A DNA stretch of 58,667 bases from Candidatus Desulfarcum epimagneticum (lineage in GTDB: Bacteria > Desulfobacterota > Desulfobacteria > Desulfobacterales > CR-1): NCBI GenBank assembly GCA_900659855.1, contig CAACVI010000009.1, forward strand, positions 1 through 58,667, given 5' to 3'. The translations under genes were made by a program, and so were the position numbers. The notes beneath the pieces are model-generated. The model made no database searches. It saw only the letters and a program-made list of their open reading frames with translations, and had not been told where the DNA came from. Below are positions 1-7,308 of the stretch, in pieces. The stretch's first letter is position 1. Each line of letters starts with the position of its first letter.

Positions 1-164
1 TTAGGGTTCGCTCAAAAATCAGTTTACAATTTTGGGAGTTAAGTCGCCTGTCTGACAAGGCGTGAAAACTTGAGGCATATCGGGATATGCCGAGTTTTCA
101 TAACGCGGTCAGGCAGGATGAATTGGCTTCCAAAATGTAAAATTATTTTTGAGCGAACCCTTAA
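1..164. repeat. Palindromic MITE-like element
   Basis: The first ~37 bases and bases ~128-164 are imperfect inverted copies of each other, each ending in a terminus that reads AGGGTTCGCTCAAAAAT. Inside, further arms pair (CCTGTCTGAC near 50-58 with GTCAGGCAGG near 108-118; GAAAACT/AGTTTTC; GGCATATC/GATATGCC at the tip). The whole element could therefore fold into one long hairpin. It encodes nothing convincing. The left boundary coincides with the window edge, so it could be longer. A 16-base copy of the terminus recurs alone at about 11428-11443. A non-autonomous transposable element or large REP-like unit is the likeliest reading; no target duplication can be checked from here. Confidence 0.7.
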
Positions 165-183
165 TATAAATGCGGCCGGGACA

Positions 184-203
184 GGACGGGAACATTCCCG
201 TCC
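184..203. other. Perfect stem-loop after prpE
   Basis: A 9-bp perfect stem (GGACGGGAA / TTCCCGTCC) with a 3-base loop lies 13 bases past the prpE stop codon. There is no T-run behind it on the minus strand, so it may protect the 3' end or help Rho-dependent termination rather than act as an intrinsic terminator. Confidence 0.4.
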
Positions 204-216
204 ATCCCGGAATGGA

Positions 217-2127
217 TCATTTCCTGGCCCCCGCGTAGCCGATTTCGTTCAGCGAGTCCTCGATTTCCCCCAGGATCGCCGGGTCGTCTATGGTGGCCGG
301 CATTTTGTATTCTTTGTTGTCCGCTATTTTTTTGATGGTTCCCCTTAAAATTTTTCCGGACCGGGTTTTGGGAAGGCGTTTCACCACTGTCGCGGTCTTA
401 AAAGAGGCCACCGGCCCGATTCGGTCCCGAACCATTTGAATGACCTCTTTGATGATCTCGCCATGGTCCCTTGAGACACCCGCGTTCAAAACCAGAAAGC
501 CCACCGGAACCTCTCCTTTCAGCGCGTCCTCCACTCCTAAAACGGCGCATTCCGCCACATCGGGATGATCCGCCAGGGCCTCCTCCATGGCGCCTGTGGA
601 AAGCCGGTGCCCGGCCACATTGATGATGTCGTCGGTGCGGGACATCACAAAGACATACCCGTCCTCGTCAATGAACCCGGCGTCGGCGGTTTTGTAGCAG
701 CCCGGGAACTCATCCAGGTAGGACTCAATGTAGCGCGCGTCGTCGTTCCACAGGGTGGGCAGCGCCCCGGGGGGAAGGGGCAGTTTGACCACAAGGGCGC
801 CGATTTCGCCCGGTTTGACCGGACGGGCGTCTTTGTCCACCGCCTGGACATTCCATCCCGGCGCCGGTTTGGTGGGAGAGCCCTCTTTCACCTTCATTTT
901 CCCCAGCCCCAGGCAGTTGGCGCAGATGGACCAACCGGTCTCCGTCTGCCACCAGTGGTCAATGACCGGAACGCCCAGTTTGTCTTCCGCCCAGTGGAGG
1001 GTGTCGGGATCCAGCCGCTCCCCGGCCAGGAAAAGGGCCTTGAAACCGGACAAATCGTATTGTTTGATCAACTCCCCGTCCGGGTCCTCGCGTTTAATGG
1101 CGCGAAACGCCGTGGGGGCCGTGAACATGGTTTTGACTTTGTGTTCGGATATGACGCGCCAGAACGCGCCGGCGTCCGGGGTGCCCACCGGTTTTCCCTC
1201 GAAAAGAACCGTGGCGCAGCCCATCAGGAGGGGGCCGTAAACAATGTAGGAATGCCCCACCACCCATCCCACATCGGAGGCCGCCCAGTACACGTCGCCG
1301 GCCTTGACGTCGTAGACGCTTTTCATGGTCCATTTCAACGCCGCCATGTGGCCCCCGTTGTCCCGGACCACGCCTTTGGGCTGGCCGGTGGTCCCGGATG
1401 TGTAGAGAATATAAAGGGGATCGGTGGACGCCACCGGAACGCAGTCATGGGGCGCGGCGTTTTCCATTTCGCGCTCCCAGTCGATGTCCCGCCCCTCTTT
1501 CATTCGGGCGGTTTCCATGGGACGCTGCCGGATCACGCATGTCTGGGGTCTGGCCCCGGGATCGGCCATCTCGATGGCCTCATCCAGGAGGGGCTTGTAG
1601 GGGATGACTTTGGACACCTCAATGCCGCACGAGGCCGAGACAATGACCTTGGGCCTGGCGTCGTTGATCCGGGTGGCCAGCTCATTGGAGGCGAACCCCC
1701 CGAAAACCACCGAATGAATGGCGCCCAGCCGGGCGCAGGCCAGCATGGCCATGACCGCCTCCGGGATCATGGGCATGTAAATCAGGACCCGATCCCCCTT
1801 TGCCACACCGTGTTTCGCCATGACCCCGGCGAACCTCGCCACATGGTCCCGCAGCTCCGAATAGGTGAATGTTTGAATCACACCCGTCACCGGGCTGTCA
1901 TAGATCAGAGCGGTTTGCTCTCCCCTGCCCTTTTCGATGTGAAAATCCAGAGCGTTGAAGCAGGTGTTCGTGATCCCTCCCTTAAACCAGCGGTAAAACG
2001 GTTTTTGGGAGTCGTCCAGAACCGCGTCCCATTTTTTGTCCCAGTGGCAGTCATCGGCGATTTCGGCCCAGAACTCCCCCGGGTTCTCAATGGATTTTTT
2101 GTAGGTCTTTTCGTAGAGTTCGCTCAT
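217..2127 (-). CDS. prpE: Propionyl-CoA synthetase (acyl-CoA synthetase)
   Basis: This is a 636-residue AMP-forming acyl-CoA synthetase that joins propionate (possibly acetate too) to CoA through an acyl-adenylate in the cytoplasm. The ATP-binding P-loop YTSGTTGQPKG is at about residues 242-252. The hinge/A8 region RTDDIINVAGHRLS and the C-terminal PKTRSGKILRG, with the acylatable lysine near 592, are intact. The N-terminal domain has the acetyl-CoA-synthetase-type WFKGG motif. PrpE is separated from AcsA by length, the shorter N terminus and overall similarity to propionate-CoA ligases. The start at 2127 follows GGAGG with 7-base spacing; an upstream in-frame start lacks a ribosome-binding site. 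It is the last gene of the acsA-symporter-TPR block but sits behind a terminator-like hairpin. Confidence 0.85.
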   Translation of the reverse strand: MSELYEKTYKKSIENPGEFWAEIADDCHWDKKWDAVLDDSQKPFYRWFKGGITNTCFNALDFHIEKGRGEQTALIYDSPVTGVIQTFTYSELRDHVARFAGVMAKHGVAKGDRVLIYMPMIPEAVMAMLACARLGAIHSVVFGGFASNELATRINDARPKVIVSASCGIEVSKVIPYKPLLDEAIEMADPGARPQTCVIRQRPMETARMKEGRDIDWEREMENAAPHDCVPVASTDPLYILYTSGTTGQPKGVVRDNGGHMAALKWTMKSVYDVKAGDVYWAASDVGWVVGHSYIVYGPLLMGCATVLFEGKPVGTPDAGAFWRVISEHKVKTMFTAPTAFRAIKREDPDGELIKQYDLSGFKALFLAGERLDPDTLHWAEDKLGVPVIDHWWQTETGWSICANCLGLGKMKVKEGSPTKPAPGWNVQAVDKDARPVKPGEIGALVVKLPLPPGALPTLWNDDARYIESYLDEFPGCYKTADAGFIDEDGYVFVMSRTDDIINVAGHRLSTGAMEEALADHPDVAECAVLGVEDALKGEVPVGFLVLNAGVSRDHGEIIKEVIQMVRDRIGPVASFKTATVVKRLPKTRSGKILRGTIKKIADNKEYKMPATIDDPAILGEIEDSLNEIGYAGARK

Positions 2128-2141
2128 CAATCGGCCTCCGT

Positions 2142-2187
2142 AAAACAAAAAGCGCGAAAAAGCGCCCGGCGGGGATTTTTCGCGCTT
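2142..2187 (-). terminator. Intrinsic terminator or attenuator before prpE
   Basis: On the minus strand a 12-bp stem (AAGCGCGAAAAA / TTTTTCGCGCTT) with a GC-rich loop is followed by a T-rich run ending in TTTTTGTTTT. It lies between the TPR lipoprotein stop (2255) and the prpE start (2127), only 15 bases before the start codon. It could end the acsA transcript or attenuate read-through into prpE. Confidence 0.65.
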
Positions 2188-2254
2188 CAGCGGCTTATTT
2201 CGCCGTATGGGGGTTGGATATCATGTTTTTTTGAAATGAATGGCGGCCCGCTGT

Positions 2255-2761
2255 CTAAGGGCCTGTTTTTTCCTTCAGTTTTTCATAGTCTTCCAGATAC
2301 TTGCGTATTCCCTTGTCGCGATCTGGAATGTCTTCAAAAAGCCGCCTGACAAAACCCGGCGGGTCGTCGATTTCAGGGTCCAGCTCAAGGCCCTTTTTGA
2401 AATCGGCCGCCGCTTTTTCATGACGGTCCAGACGGGCATGGGCCACTCCCCGGTTGACATAGGCGTTGGCCATTTCAGGATCAATGGCCAGCGCCTGGTT
2501 ATACGCCTCAATGGCTTCATGGTGTCTGCCCATTGTGTTCAGGGCGTTTCCCCGGCCCAGGTAACCCCCGGGTTTCCGGGGGTTGAAATCGATGGCCGAG
2601 GAAAACTCCCCAAGCGCTTTTTCGGGTTTGTCGAGGTTGAGGCTGGCCACGCCGTCAAGCAGCATGTCGTGATAGACATCGTCATCGCTCTTGGCGCAGC
2701 CGGCCCCGATCATCAAAACAATCAGAAAAAACGCCGCGCTTTTTTTGCCGAACAGGCGCAA
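2255..2761 (-). CDS. TPR-repeat lipoprotein
   Basis: This 168-residue protein has a lipoprotein signal peptide: KK, then a hydrophobic stretch to a lipobox at about IGAGC, with the acylated cysteine near residue 22. About three TPR units follow between residues 35 and 140 (alternating YLGRGNAL, AYVNRGVAHARL and consensus-like DP turns). TPR lipoproteins act as protein-protein scaffolds at the cell envelope; no partner can be named. It starts 9 bases after the symporter stop, so the two are co-transcribed and the protein may assist or sense the transporter. Whether the lipid anchor is in the inner or outer membrane cannot be decided here. Confidence 0.75.
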   Translation of the reverse strand: MRLFGKKSAAFFLIVLMIGAGCAKSDDDVYHDMLLDGVASLNLDKPEKALGEFSSAIDFNPRKPGGYLGRGNALNTMGRHHEAIEAYNQALAIDPEMANAYVNRGVAHARLDRHEKAAADFKKGLELDPEIDDPPGFVRRLFEDIPDRDKGIRKYLEDYEKLKEKTGP

Positions 2762-2770
2762 TTTTCCTCC

Positions 2771-4750
2771 TTATTTTTTTTCCTCGTAAATATCGTGTTT
2801 CAGCGCCTCAAACGCCCCCGCGATATTGGTGGACATCTCCAGCTTAAACGCCAGGAACCACATCATGAAAACGCCGAGGATCCACCACACGATCTGCCAG
2901 ATCCAGATGGGAGACATACCCATGAACCATGCGGAGGGGTTGGAGGGATCTCCGAAAAAGGAGTTGCCCAGCACGCATCCGGGTCCGATGGCAAAGAAAA
3001 ACCACAGAAGGGTGAAAATCCATCCCAGTTTGATGAGGGGTTTTTTGTCCTCAGGCAAAGACGCATGCTCGCGGATGAAGTTGTGATAGGACATTTTTCG
3101 ATCCATCTCATCCTTGTCGGGCTGGGTGAAAAAGCTGATGAGGATGGCGATGGGAAGGTTGAAAAGAATGCCCCATCCGGCGCAGTGAATGGTCAAGGGA
3201 TACGCGCCCCAGGGAAGACCGAATTTAAACTTGAATGTCAAGGTCACCGCGATGATGCCGCAGATCAGTCCGGCCACGATCCCCTGCCGGGTGAGCCAGG
3301 GCCAGTAAAGGGTTCCGATCAAAGCCGGGTACATCATAAATCCGTAGGACACCGCAAGACCCCCCAGCATGACGATGGCGCCGGGGACAAAGGTGGCGAA
3401 AATCAAAGCGGAGACCACCACCATGAGAACCATGAACCGGCCCCACTGGGTCTGCTGAATTTCGGTCATGTCCTTGCGAATATATTTTTTCACGATATCC
3501 CGGGTGAGCATGCCGCTGGCCGTGGACATGTAGGCCGCGCCGGTGGACTGCATGGCCGCCAGCGCGCAGATGGCCAGGATGCCGACGGCGAAGGGGGCCG
3601 CGTCCTTCATGAGATGGATCAGGTACGGCACCAGGTTGGCCTGTTTTCCGCCGATGAGATCGGCCATGGGAAGAATGGTTTCGGTCGCTCCGGCGGGCTT
3701 GAACATCGCCAGCACCCATCCGCCCATTCCCTGGAGAGCGGTGAAAACAAACAGGGCGAAGCCGATTCCCAGGCTGGACGCCCACACCTGCTGAAGGGGG
3801 AAGGGTTTCGGGTCTTTATTCGCGAATCCCCACATGGAAAAGGCCGGGGAAGCGTGAATGCCCATAAGCGCGAACATGTAGGTGAGAATCATCACGCCGG
3901 TCCACGCGCCGCCAACGGCCTTTCCGCCCGCCGGCACCCACTGGATGACGCCCGGAACCGAAATCAGATGGCTGTTTCCGCCCGGGGTGATTTTAAACAC
4001 CGCGCTCTTATGCTGCAGGACCGTTTTGACGGCCTCCGGGTCCGCCCAGCGCGGAACCTCCGATCCGCCTGACTGGATCCAGGCCACAATGTCTCCAAAC
4101 TTTCCGGTCAGCTCGCTCCATCCGCCGGCGAAGTTCACGGAGATAATGCCCAGGGCGCAGATGCCCGCCCAGAGAAGGATACACTGGAGGGTGTCCACGT
4201 AGGCCACTGAACGAAGCCCGCCCAGGCTGACATAAACAAGGACCACCACAGCCAGAAGCCACATGCCTACCGTGACGGAAAACAGGCCGTCCGTCAGGAT
4301 ATTGAACAAAACGCCCGAGGCCCGAAGCTGGATGCCCAGGTAAGGAATGCTGAAAAAAAGCGCCACGATGACGGTGAGGATCCGCATCCATTCCGATTTG
4401 TAATAATCGGAATACATTTCCCCGGGGGTGACATACCCGTAGCGTTTTCCCAAAAGCCACTGTCTTTTTAAGAACAGCACCCCGGTGAACGGGATGGTGA
4501 TGGCATAAAAAGACGCGTACGCGTAGGGAAGGCCGTCACGCCACACCAGGGCCGGGTGGCCCACAAATGTCCATCCGCTGAATGATGTGGCCGTGGCCGC
4601 CAGAACAAAAACCCAGATGTTGAGCTGTCTTCCGGCGATGAAGTAATCCGCCCCGGTTTTCGCGGCCAGATACCCCTTCACCCCAATGGTGATGCAGTAT
4701 GACCAGTACAATAGAACAAAAAAGAAAAGCCAATACACATGTGTTCCCAT
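2771..4750 (-). CDS. Sodium:solute symporter (SSS family)
   Basis: A 659-residue integral membrane protein with about 13 hydrophobic helices and the SSS-family fold. The motif TATSFSGWTFVGHPALV lies near the N terminus, with the conserved GGLRSVAYVDTLQ segment further on. It should import an organic anion with Na+. Its position between acetyl-CoA and propionyl-CoA synthetase genes suggests acetate, propionate or a related monocarboxylate, which is inference. An extra-cytoplasmic loop and a large C-terminal extension make it longer than ActP-type permeases (about 550). The start at 4750 is set by AGGAGG five bases upstream. A TTG start slightly further up is possible but poorly placed. Confidence 0.85.
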   Translation of the reverse strand: MGTHVYWLFFFVLLYWSYCITIGVKGYLAAKTGADYFIAGRQLNIWVFVLAATATSFSGWTFVGHPALVWRDGLPYAYASFYAITIPFTGVLFLKRQWLLGKRYGYVTPGEMYSDYYKSEWMRILTVIVALFFSIPYLGIQLRASGVLFNILTDGLFSVTVGMWLLAVVVLVYVSLGGLRSVAYVDTLQCILLWAGICALGIISVNFAGGWSELTGKFGDIVAWIQSGGSEVPRWADPEAVKTVLQHKSAVFKITPGGNSHLISVPGVIQWVPAGGKAVGGAWTGVMILTYMFALMGIHASPAFSMWGFANKDPKPFPLQQVWASSLGIGFALFVFTALQGMGGWVLAMFKPAGATETILPMADLIGGKQANLVPYLIHLMKDAAPFAVGILAICALAAMQSTGAAYMSTASGMLTRDIVKKYIRKDMTEIQQTQWGRFMVLMVVVSALIFATFVPGAIVMLGGLAVSYGFMMYPALIGTLYWPWLTRQGIVAGLICGIIAVTLTFKFKFGLPWGAYPLTIHCAGWGILFNLPIAILISFFTQPDKDEMDRKMSYHNFIREHASLPEDKKPLIKLGWIFTLLWFFFAIGPGCVLGNSFFGDPSNPSAWFMGMSPIWIWQIVWWILGVFMMWFLAFKLEMSTNIAGAFEALKHDIYEEKK

Positions 4751-4776
4751 ACTTCCTCCTTTCACCGACAGGTTCT

Positions 4777-4810
4777 ACCGGCCCTTCGCCGTTTTCGGTG
4801 GAGGGCCGGT
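4777..4810. other. Intercistronic hairpin between acsA and symporter
   Basis: A 9-bp perfect stem (ACCGGCCCT / AGGGCCGGT) fills the 81-base gap between acsA and the symporter. On the plus strand it is followed by TTTTGTTT, but on the transcribed minus strand it has no T-run. It is therefore better read as an mRNA processing or stability element than as a terminator of this operon. Confidence 0.45.
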
Positions 4811-4831
4811 TTTGTTTATGAAATCAAATCC

Positions 4832-6865
4832 CTATTTACGCACCATTGTCTGAATGTCTTCAACAATTTCGGGATTTGCCAGCGTGGTCACATCGCCCAC
4901 GTCGTTTTGGTTTGAAATGGCGCCCAGCACCCGGCGCATGATTTTTCCCGAGCGGGTTTTGGGCATGTCCTTGACGATCCACACCTTCCGGGGTTTGGCG
5001 ATTTTCCCGATTTCGGTGCTTACCGCGTCTGAAATTTTCTGAGCGAGAGCGTCGCTGGCCTCAAATCCCGGTTTAAGTGAGATATACAGGTCCGGCTCTT
5101 TTCCCTTGATCTCATGGGCCACAGGAACCACCGCCGCCTCGGCCACTTCCTCCACGATCAAGGACGCCGACTCGATTTCCTTGGTTCCCAGCCGGTGCCC
5201 GGACACGTTGATCACATCGTCAATGCGGCCCAGGATCCGGTAATAGCCGTCCTCGGCCTCCACGGCGGCGTCCCCGGTGAGATAGGGCCAGTCCCGCCAG
5301 TCTTTGCTGTCCGGGTTTTTGCAGTACCTCTCGTAGTACTGTTTCACATACCGGTCCCGGTCTCCCCAGATGGTCTGGAACGCCCCGGGCCAGGGATTCT
5401 GGATGCATATGTTTCCGGCCTGTCCCGCGCCCCTTTTGATTTCATTCCCGTCCTCGTCATAGATGATGGGATGAATCCCGGGCATTCCCGGCCCGGCGCT
5501 TCCGGGCTTCATGGGTTTGAGGGCCGGCAGGGTGCTGCATAAAAATCCCCCGGTTTCCGTCTGCCACCAGGTGTCCACAATGATGGCCTCCCCTTTTCCC
5601 ACCTCCTTGTGGTACCATTTCCACACCTCCGGCTCGATGGGCTCGCCCACGGTGGTCATGTGTTTAAAATGGTAGTCGTATTTTTTAGGCTCGTCCGGGC
5701 CGATTTTTCTCAAGGCCCGGATGGTGGTGGGGGCGGTGTGGAAAATATTGACGCCCAGGTCCTGGGCGATGCGCCATGAGCGCCCGGCGTCGGGATAGGT
5801 GGGCACCCCTTCATAGATGACGGTGGAGGCGCATATGGACAGCGGGCCGTAAACAATATAAGAGTGCCCGGTGATCCAGCCGATGTCGGCCATGCACCAG
5901 TACACGTCCTCGGGATGGATGTCCTGGACGAATTTAGAAGTTCCGGCCACATAGGACAGGTATCCGCCGATGCTGTGCTGGCAGCCCTTGGGCTTTCCCG
6001 TGGTTCCGCTGGTGTACATGAGAAACAAAGGGGCCTCGGCCGGCATGGGAACGGGATCCACACGGGCGCCGTAGAAGTCTTTTAAAAGATCATTGACATA
6101 AAAATCCCGCCCCTCCTTCATGGGGGTGGGGCTGGATTCCCGGTCCGGATACCGCTTCCACACCAGGACCTTGTCCACTTTCTGGCCGTCCTTTTCCGCC
6201 AGGTCCACAGCGACGTCCGCGTTTTGCTTGTGGTCCAGAAGGGTCCCGTTTCGGTAATAGGCGTCCAAGGTGATGAGCACATTGCTCTGGGAATCCACGA
6301 TCCGGTCGGCGCAGGCGCGTCCGGAAAATCCGCCGAACACCTGGGAATGGATGACGCCCAGCCGGGCCAGGGCCAGCATGGTGATGGGAAGCTCGGGGGT
6401 CATGGGCATATGGAGGGTGGCCCGGTCCCCGGCCTTTAATCCGGCGAAGTCCCTGAGAAGGGCCGCGAACTCGTTGACCCGGACAAACAGCTCCTGGTAG
6501 GTGATGTGCTCGTATTTTTCATCAAGGGGCTCCGGGACAAAATGGATGGCCGCCTTGTTTTTATTTTTTTCCAGATGCCGGTCCACGCAGTTATAACTGG
6601 CGTTGATTTTTCCTCCCACGAACCATTTCCAGCACGGCGCGTCGCTCGTGTCCAGGATGGTGTGCCAGTATTCATGCCAGTCCAGAAGATCCGCGTATTC
6701 TTTGAAACAGTTGGGGAAATGATCCAGGCCGAACCGGTCATAAATCGTCTCATCCGTCATGTTGGCCTGCGCCACGAATTTAGTCGAGGGGTAATAATAC
6801 TTTTCCTCCTGCCAGTGAACGGCGATCTGGGCTTCGGATGTTTCCACAGTCTCTCTTTCTGCCAT
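4832..6865 (-). CDS. acsA: Acetyl-CoA synthetase
   Basis: A 677-residue AMP-forming acetate-CoA ligase that activates acetate for assimilation or for complete oxidation. The P-loop YTSGTTGKPKG is at about residues 284-294. The GRIDDVINVSGHRLGTKE hinge is present, and PKTRSGKIMRR with the regulatory lysine is near residue 641. The substrate-pocket segment WWQTETGG is intact. The N-terminal ACAS_N region (residues 50-110) and the length match the Acs family. The start follows AGGAGG with 7-base spacing. It heads an operon with the symporter and TPR lipoprotein. Its promoter at 7174-7202 leaves a leader of about 300 bases with strong secondary structure, so post-transcriptional control is plausible. 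Confidence 0.92.
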   Translation of the reverse strand: MAERETVETSEAQIAVHWQEEKYYYPSTKFVAQANMTDETIYDRFGLDHFPNCFKEYADLLDWHEYWHTILDTSDAPCWKWFVGGKINASYNCVDRHLEKNKNKAAIHFVPEPLDEKYEHITYQELFVRVNEFAALLRDFAGLKAGDRATLHMPMTPELPITMLALARLGVIHSQVFGGFSGRACADRIVDSQSNVLITLDAYYRNGTLLDHKQNADVAVDLAEKDGQKVDKVLVWKRYPDRESSPTPMKEGRDFYVNDLLKDFYGARVDPVPMPAEAPLFLMYTSGTTGKPKGCQHSIGGYLSYVAGTSKFVQDIHPEDVYWCMADIGWITGHSYIVYGPLSICASTVIYEGVPTYPDAGRSWRIAQDLGVNIFHTAPTTIRALRKIGPDEPKKYDYHFKHMTTVGEPIEPEVWKWYHKEVGKGEAIIVDTWWQTETGGFLCSTLPALKPMKPGSAGPGMPGIHPIIYDEDGNEIKRGAGQAGNICIQNPWPGAFQTIWGDRDRYVKQYYERYCKNPDSKDWRDWPYLTGDAAVEAEDGYYRILGRIDDVINVSGHRLGTKEIESASLIVEEVAEAAVVPVAHEIKGKEPDLYISLKPGFEASDALAQKISDAVSTEIGKIAKPRKVWIVKDMPKTRSGKIMRRVLGAISNQNDVGDVTTLANPEIVEDIQTMVRK

Positions 6866-6986
6866 AAAACGACCTCCTTGAAATCATTTGCCGGCCGGCG
6901 ATGAAAGGGTCCGGACATCGCCGCCGACGCTGTTTGAATAGCGCGGCCGGGCGGACTTTTGAACGTCCGCTCTGCTCCGGCCGAAG

Positions 6987-7054
6987 AAAACCGGCTTCTT
7001 TAATCATCGCCATCATTACGAATGATGGAAAAACAGATAAAAAAAGCCGGTTTT
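6987..7054 (-). promoter_or_regulatory. Structured leader of the acsA mRNA
   Basis: Inside the predicted acsA 5' untranslated region an 11-bp perfect outer stem (AAAACCGGCTT / AAGCCGGTTTT; 6987-6997 with 7044-7054) encloses a 7-bp inner stem with a 3-base loop (CATCATT acg AATGATG, 7011-7027). No known riboswitch class was recognised. It could be a protein- or RNA-binding regulatory fold or a remnant element. Confidence 0.4.
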
Positions 7055-7173
7055 TATAGAAATGTTTCCCAAAAACTGTGTTGCGCGCAAAATTTACAAA
7101 TTTGACCAATGGATATCTTTCACACAAATTTTACGATTTCGTCAAATTTATGAATGTCATTTTTATTTTAGAG

Positions 7174-7202
7174 AATATAAAAAACCCATGATGATTTGTC
7201 AA
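7174..7202 (-). promoter_or_regulatory. Sigma70 promoter of the acsA operon
   Basis: On the minus strand TTGACA (7202-7197) is followed after exactly 17 bases by TATATT (7179-7174). The region is very AT-rich. The transcription start would be near 7167, about 300 bases upstream of acsA, and no other gene lies between. Confidence 0.7.
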
Positions 7203-7223
7203 GCATAGATTTGCGCGTTTTGG

Positions 7224-7273
7224 AAAAAAAATCCCGGGACGGGAATCATTGAAAAAAAGGGCGCCAAAGCCCC
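7224..7273 (-). terminator. Tandem terminators after the kinase gene
   Basis: Two short GC-rich hairpins follow the sensor-kinase stop at 7309. On the minus strand GGGGCTTTGGCGCCC runs into seven T residues (7273-7252). TCCCGTCCCGGGA then runs into eight T residues (7244-7224). Together they probably end transcription of the long redox/kinase block before the acsA promoter. Confidence 0.55.
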
Positions 7274-7308
7274 ATCATGCGGAAAGCGGGATCAAAGAGA
7301 AAGCGGAA

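Noticed and set aside
7-348. Small plus-strand frame at the left edge
   Set aside because: It spans the palindromic element and the antisense of prpE, so coding is unlikely.
565-2349. Long plus-strand open frame opposite prpE
   Set aside because: It is the antisense shadow of the high-GC prpE gene, with no recognised domain; the minus-strand frame has clear motifs and a ribosome-binding site. The same holds for long frames opposite the symporter (2240-4072), acsA, hmcA (16279-17880) and the kinases.
6780-7127. 115-residue frame upstream of acsA
   Set aside because: It overlaps the acsA start in another frame and the leader stems; composition is not coding-like.
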